Below the pieces are notes generated by a model, which was not told the origin of the DNA, did no database searches, and saw only the letters and a program-made list of their open reading frames with translations. Of a stretch of DNA of 7,663 nt, positions 5,104 through 7,663 are shown in pieces. Source of the DNA: Bacteroidales bacterium (lineage in GTDB: Bacteria; Bacteroidota; Bacteroidia; Bacteroidales; Paludibacteraceae); assembly GCA_018066005.1 (NCBI GenBank), contig JAGHSG010000042.1:1-7663 (forward strand), read 5' to 3'. A program made the position numbers and the translations under genes. Within the stretch, counting starts at the first letter, position 1. Every line of letters starts with the position of its first letter.

Positions 5104-7073
5104 AACGATATTGGCAACATCCTTGGGTAGTAGGAGTATGTAATCTTATACTCATCTTTGTTCTTTACACCATCAGCCGATTATTTTTCTATTGGGTCAA
5201 CATAGACCTTTATCCGGATGTCACTTTCAGCCATCTGATGGAGATGCTGGTGGGTGGTATGCGCTTTGATGTCACGGCACTTTTCTACCTCAACTCGGTC
5301 TATATGCTACTTATGTGGGCTCCGTTACCGTGGTCGTGGCGGCAGAACAGCACGTACCCAAAGGTAGCCAAGTGGTTCTATTGGGTACCCAACATAGTCG
5401 GTATTCTGCTCAATTCGATAGATACGGTTTATGTCCGTTTCTCCGACCGCCGCACAACTATGGCATTTTTCAGTGAGTTTGAAAATGACGATAATTTGAC
5501 CTCTATTTTCTTCACTTCTATGGTGCAGTATTGGTACGTCAGCCTCTTCACATTCGCACTGATAGCCGTCTTAATTCTACTGACGCGCAAGCCCAACCCA
5601 ACCGAATACCCGCTCAACGCTCAACGCTCAACGCTACACGCTACACGCTCAACGCTCCACTACTACCTGACCGAGACCCTCCTGCTATGCATCAGCGTCT
5701 ATTTCGTTATTATCGGCATTCGTAGCGGTTTTGGAGCATTCACGCGACCTATCACATTAAGTAACGCCCTACAATATACCAATCGTCCTAGCGAGACCAA
5801 TATTGTACTGAATACACCTTTCTGCTTGATGCGTTCAAGCGAAGGTCAGGCATATATCAATCCCCGTTATTATGACGAGAGCGAAATAGATGCCGTCTAT
5901 ACACCCCTGCATATTCCGACTTCCACAGAATTTACGCAGAAAAACATCGTGGTATTTATCTTGGAATCTTTCTCCAAGGAGTATTTCGGCTTTTACAACC
6001 ATGATTTAGACGATGGCACATATCAGGGTTACACACCTTTCTTGGATTCCCTGCTCCAACACAGCACGACGTATCAATATTCTTTCTCGTCCGGGCGCAA
6101 GTCTATTGATGCCATGCCAAGTGTATTGGCGTCTATCCCTCGAATAGGTTCGCCTTATATATTAACTCCCTACTCCACCAACAACGTCATGTCTTTGGCT
6201 AATTGTCTAAGCCGCAAAGGATACACAACCGCCTTTTTCCACGGCGCACCGAATGGCAGCATGGGTTTTTTGGCTTTCTCGCGCTTGTGCGGTTTTGCGT
6301 CTTACTACGGCAAAGATGAGTACAATAATAATGCCGACTATGACGGTTATTGGGCGATTTGGGACGAAGAATTCTTGCAATATATGGGACGCACAATGTC
6401 TGAAATGCAACAACCGTTCATGACATCCGTCTTTACCGCCACCAGTCATCATCCTTTCCAAGTTCCTGAACGGTACGAAGGTCGTTTTCCGGAAGGAACA
6501 CAGCCCATTCACCATTGTATCGGTTACACGGATAATGCTCTGAGGCAGTTCTTCAACTATGCCAAGACACAACCTTGGTATGCCAACACGCTGTTTGTCT
6601 TGACGGCCGATCACACCAATTCACTCGCACATGAAGAATACACCAACGACAAAGGTGTTTACGAAGTACCTATTATCTTCTTTGACCCTGCATGCGATTC
6701 AGCACGATTGGAGATGCAAATGCCTGTGGCACAAGTAGATATAATGCCGTCTGTCCTTTCGTATATAGGTTACGACCTGCCTTATATAGCCTTTGGCGAA
6801 GATGTATTGACACAAAGCGACGAACATAAATACGTCGTTAACTTCAATGACCCTATTTATCAATGTTTCTCCAATCATCTGCTCGTTCAGTTTGACGGAC
6901 AGCATATCACACATATCTACAACTTCCGGCAGGACCGCCTTTTGCGACAAGACCTCTTGAATGAACTGCAAGACACGGATGAAGTGCAAGATATGGTGCA
7001 GTATATGAAAGCATATATCCAGCAGTATATCAATCGTATGATAAATAACGACTTAACATGCCAACAAGAGTAG
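5100..7073 (+). CDS. LTA-synthase-like membrane sulfatase/phosphotransferase
   Basis: The 657-residue protein is a membrane-anchored member of the alkaline phosphatase superfamily, LtaS/sulfatase branch. About five membrane segments are visible (roughly 10-33, 55-75, 92-112, 143-162, 187-207), followed by an exported catalytic domain (about 280-580). Likely metal and catalytic residues are E289 (FILESF), nucleophile S335 in SSGRKSIDAMP, the substrate-site TSHHPF (448-453), and D504 and H505 in TADHTN. They match S. aureus LtaS E255, T300, H416, D475 and H476, with serine for threonine. Family members transfer phosphoglycerol-type groups. Bacteroidetes are not known to make lipoteichoic acid, so the substrate here is unknown. 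The gene overlaps pth by 4 bp and the S4 gene by 16 bp. A 49-bp heptanucleotide repeat encodes the loop between membrane segments 4 and 5. Confidence 0.9.
   Translation: MKRYWQHPWVVGVCNLILIFVLYTISRLFFYWVNIDLYPDVTFSHLMEMLVGGMRFDVTALFYLNSVYMLLMWAPLPWSWRQNSTYPKVAKWFYWVPNIVGILLNSIDTVYVRFSDRRTTMAFFSEFENDDNLTSIFFTSMVQYWYVSLFTFALIAVLILLTRKPNPTEYPLNAQRSTLHATRSTLHYYLTETLLLCISVYFVIIGIRSGFGAFTRPITLSNALQYTNRPSETNIVLNTPFCLMRSSEGQAYINPRYYDESEIDAVYTPLHIPTSTEFTQKNIVVFILESFSKEYFGFYNHDLDDGTYQGYTPFLDSLLQHSTTYQYSFSSGRKSIDAMPSVLASIPRIGSPYILTPYSTNNVMSLANCLSRKGYTTAFFHGAPNGSMGFLAFSRLCGFASYYGKDEYNNNADYDGYWAIWDEEFLQYMGRTMSEMQQPFMTSVFTATSHHPFQVPERYEGRFPEGTQPIHHCIGYTDNALRQFFNYAKTQPWYANTLFVLTADHTNSLAHEEYTNDKGVYEVPIIFFDPACDSARLEMQMPVAQVDIMPSVLSYIGYDLPYIAFGEDVLTQSDEHKYVVNFNDPIYQCFSNHLLVQFDGQHITHIYNFRQDRLLRQDLLNELQDTDEVQDMVQYMKAYIQQYINRMINNDLTCQQE
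5611..5659 (+). repeat. Seven-unit heptanucleotide tandem repeat inside the LtaS-like gene
   Basis: Seven consecutive 7-bp units: CGCTCAA three times, CGCTACA twice, then CGCTCAA and CGCTCCA. Three units equal seven codons, so the protein shows a partial heptad echo (RSTLHAT, RSTLHYY, about 176-189). It lies in the predicted cytoplasmic loop between membrane segments 4 and 5. One unit is not a multiple of three, so any change not in threes shifts the frame. Confidence 0.95.
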
Positions 7074-7471
7074 ATAAATACTTATTTGCCATGCGTATCT
7101 ACAAGACACGTTCCATGGCTGCTGATGCGTGCAAAGTGGGTCGCGTCACCATGAACGGGCAACCGCTCAAAGCGTCCCGCACACTCGAAATAGGCAATAA
7201 ATTCTCTGTCCGCAAGGGACCTATCACCTACACGTACGAAGTGTTGCGCCTCAGCGAGAACCGCCTCGGTGCCAAACTCGTGCCCGAATACCTGCGCGAC
7301 ATAACGGCTAAGGACCAACTCGAACTGCTCGAACTGGCTAAGTTGGCAGGGCAGAACGGACGCGACCGCGGAACAGGACGACCCACCAAGAAAGACCGCC
7401 GCGAGATAGAACAGTTCATGAGCGACGACTACTTGGACGAAATAGACGACCTCGATGACCTCGATAACTAG
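7058..7471 (+). CDS. S4-domain RNA-binding protein, Hsp15 (HslR) family
   Basis: Hsp15-type proteins bind free 50S subunits that still carry nascent-chain tRNA, helping recycle stalled complexes. The 137-residue protein starts with an S4 RNA-binding domain: VDKYLFAMRIYKTRSMAADACKVGRVTMNG (5-34) and PLKASRTLEIGNKFSV (36-51). A basic linker contains the GRPTKKDRREIEQF block (107-120) seen in Bacteroidetes homologues. A strongly acidic tail, DDYLDEIDDLDDLDN (123-137), ends the protein. Its ATG lies 16 bp inside the upstream LtaS-like gene, which suggests coupled translation. The tail is encoded partly by a 9-bp direct repeat, and the stop codon falls in the first unit of an 8-bp tandem repeat. 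Family assignment is confident; the exact role is inferred from E. coli Hsp15. Confidence 0.9.
   Translation: MPTRVDKYLFAMRIYKTRSMAADACKVGRVTMNGQPLKASRTLEIGNKFSVRKGPITYTYEVLRLSENRLGAKLVPEYLRDITAKDQLELLELAKLAGQNGRDRGTGRPTKKDRREIEQFMSDDYLDEIDDLDDLDN
7448..7465 (+). repeat. 9-bp direct duplication encoding the acidic tail
   Basis: GACCTCGAT occurs twice in tandem (7448-7456, 7457-7465), in frame, each copy encoding Asp-Leu-Asp. It abuts the 8-bp repeat that follows. It probably lengthened the acidic C-terminus of the S4 protein by three residues. Confidence 0.7.
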
Positions 7472-7503
7472 TCAACTAGTTAACTAGTTAACTAACAAAC
7501 TAG
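7466..7503. repeat. Tandem 8-bp palindromic repeat over the S4 gene stop codon
   Basis: Units: AACTAGTC (7466-7473), AACTAGTT (7474-7481), AACTAGTT (7482-7489), AACTAACA (7490-7497) and a partial AACTAG (7498-7503). AACTAGTT is its own reverse complement, and 7474-7489 is a perfect 16-bp palindrome. The first unit supplies the last sense codon and the TAG stop of the S4 gene. The tract fills most of the 45-bp gap to the next gene. Confidence 0.9.
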
Positions 7504-7516
7504 AAAAAAAATAACA

Positions 7517-7663
7517 ATGAAAAGCAAAAAAGACAATATTGCCGAATACATCCTCTACTTGAGGCAGTTGGAGGACTACTTGCGCGCCTTCCCCGAGCAG
7601 GCCATGTCCGAAACGTCACTCATGGAGATATACGACATGATGCACCAGGAAGGAATCATGGAC
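7517..7663 (+). CDS. DUF4924-family protein (3' end outside window)
   Basis: An open frame of 49 codons begins at ATG 7517 and runs off the window end without a stop. The start MKSKKDNIAEYILYLRQLED resembles DUF4924, a Bacteroidetes-type family of small proteins of unknown function with an N-terminal K-N-I-A-E-Y-hhLYhhQhED pattern. I recognise this pattern from memory, not from a search. The visible part looks mostly helical (about 6-23 and 33-47), with no signal peptide or membrane segment. The leader before ATG is A-rich without a Shine-Dalgarno. It lies 45 bp after the S4 gene in the same direction and probably shares its transcript. No catalytic motif can be seen. Confidence 0.72.
   Translation, partial: MKSKKDNIAEYILYLRQLEDYLRAFPEQAMSETSLMEIYDMMHQEGIMD

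Noticed and set aside
5531..5725. Open frame of 64 codons over the heptamer repeat
   Set aside because: It is an alternative frame of the LtaS-like gene with no protein family resemblance. It matters only as the frame entered if one repeat unit is gained.
7466..7503. CRISPR-like array or attachment site
   Set aside because: The units are 8 bp without spacers, and no integrase, cas gene or tRNA-end duplication is nearby. A simple tandem repeat explains it.

Overview
The window reads as ordinary chromosomal DNA from a member of the Bacteroidota, most likely the order Bacteroidales. The strongest sign is four promoters of the Bacteroidetes primary sigma factor type (TTTG, 19-20 bp, TAnnTTTG). 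Shine-Dalgarno sequences are essentially absent, with A-rich leaders before the start codons instead, and the last gene belongs to the Bacteroidetes-type family DUF4924. Family- or genus-level assignment is not possible by eye.

Layout: (1) rsmD (+) and mltG (-) converge with an 18-bp gap. (2) mltG and tyrS diverge from an 81-bp gap holding two back-to-back promoters that overlap by 16 bp. (3) tyrS (+) converges on a lipoprotein nitroreductase (-), separated by a perfect 12-bp-stem hairpin that covers the nitroreductase stop codon. (4) An AT-rich gap of about 180 bp carries divergent promoters for the nitroreductase and for tRNA-Gln(UUG), which has its own intrinsic terminator. (5) A tight co-directional cluster follows: rplY (L25/CTC), pth, an LTA-synthase-like membrane sulfatase, an Hsp15-like S4 RNA-binding protein and the start of a DUF4924 gene. 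Spacings are 2 bp, a 4-bp overlap, a 16-bp overlap and 45 bp.

Most genes serve translation: 16S rRNA methylation (RsmD), Tyr-tRNA synthesis (TyrRS), tRNA-Gln, ribosomal protein L25, recycling of peptidyl-tRNA (Pth), and an Hsp15-like factor whose relatives handle stalled 50S-nascent-chain complexes. Two are envelope enzymes: MltG, which cuts nascent peptidoglycan, and the LtaS-like protein.

The most interesting region is the LtaS-like gene. It sits between translation genes and carries a 49-bp tract of seven heptanucleotide repeats between the fourth and fifth membrane segments. Gain or loss of one unit would truncate the protein before its catalytic domain, so it is a candidate contingency (phase-variable) locus. 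A second, unrelated tandem repeat (8-bp palindromic units) covers the stop codon of the S4 gene downstream. I see no CRISPR array, insertion sequence, phage gene or clearly new multi-gene system.
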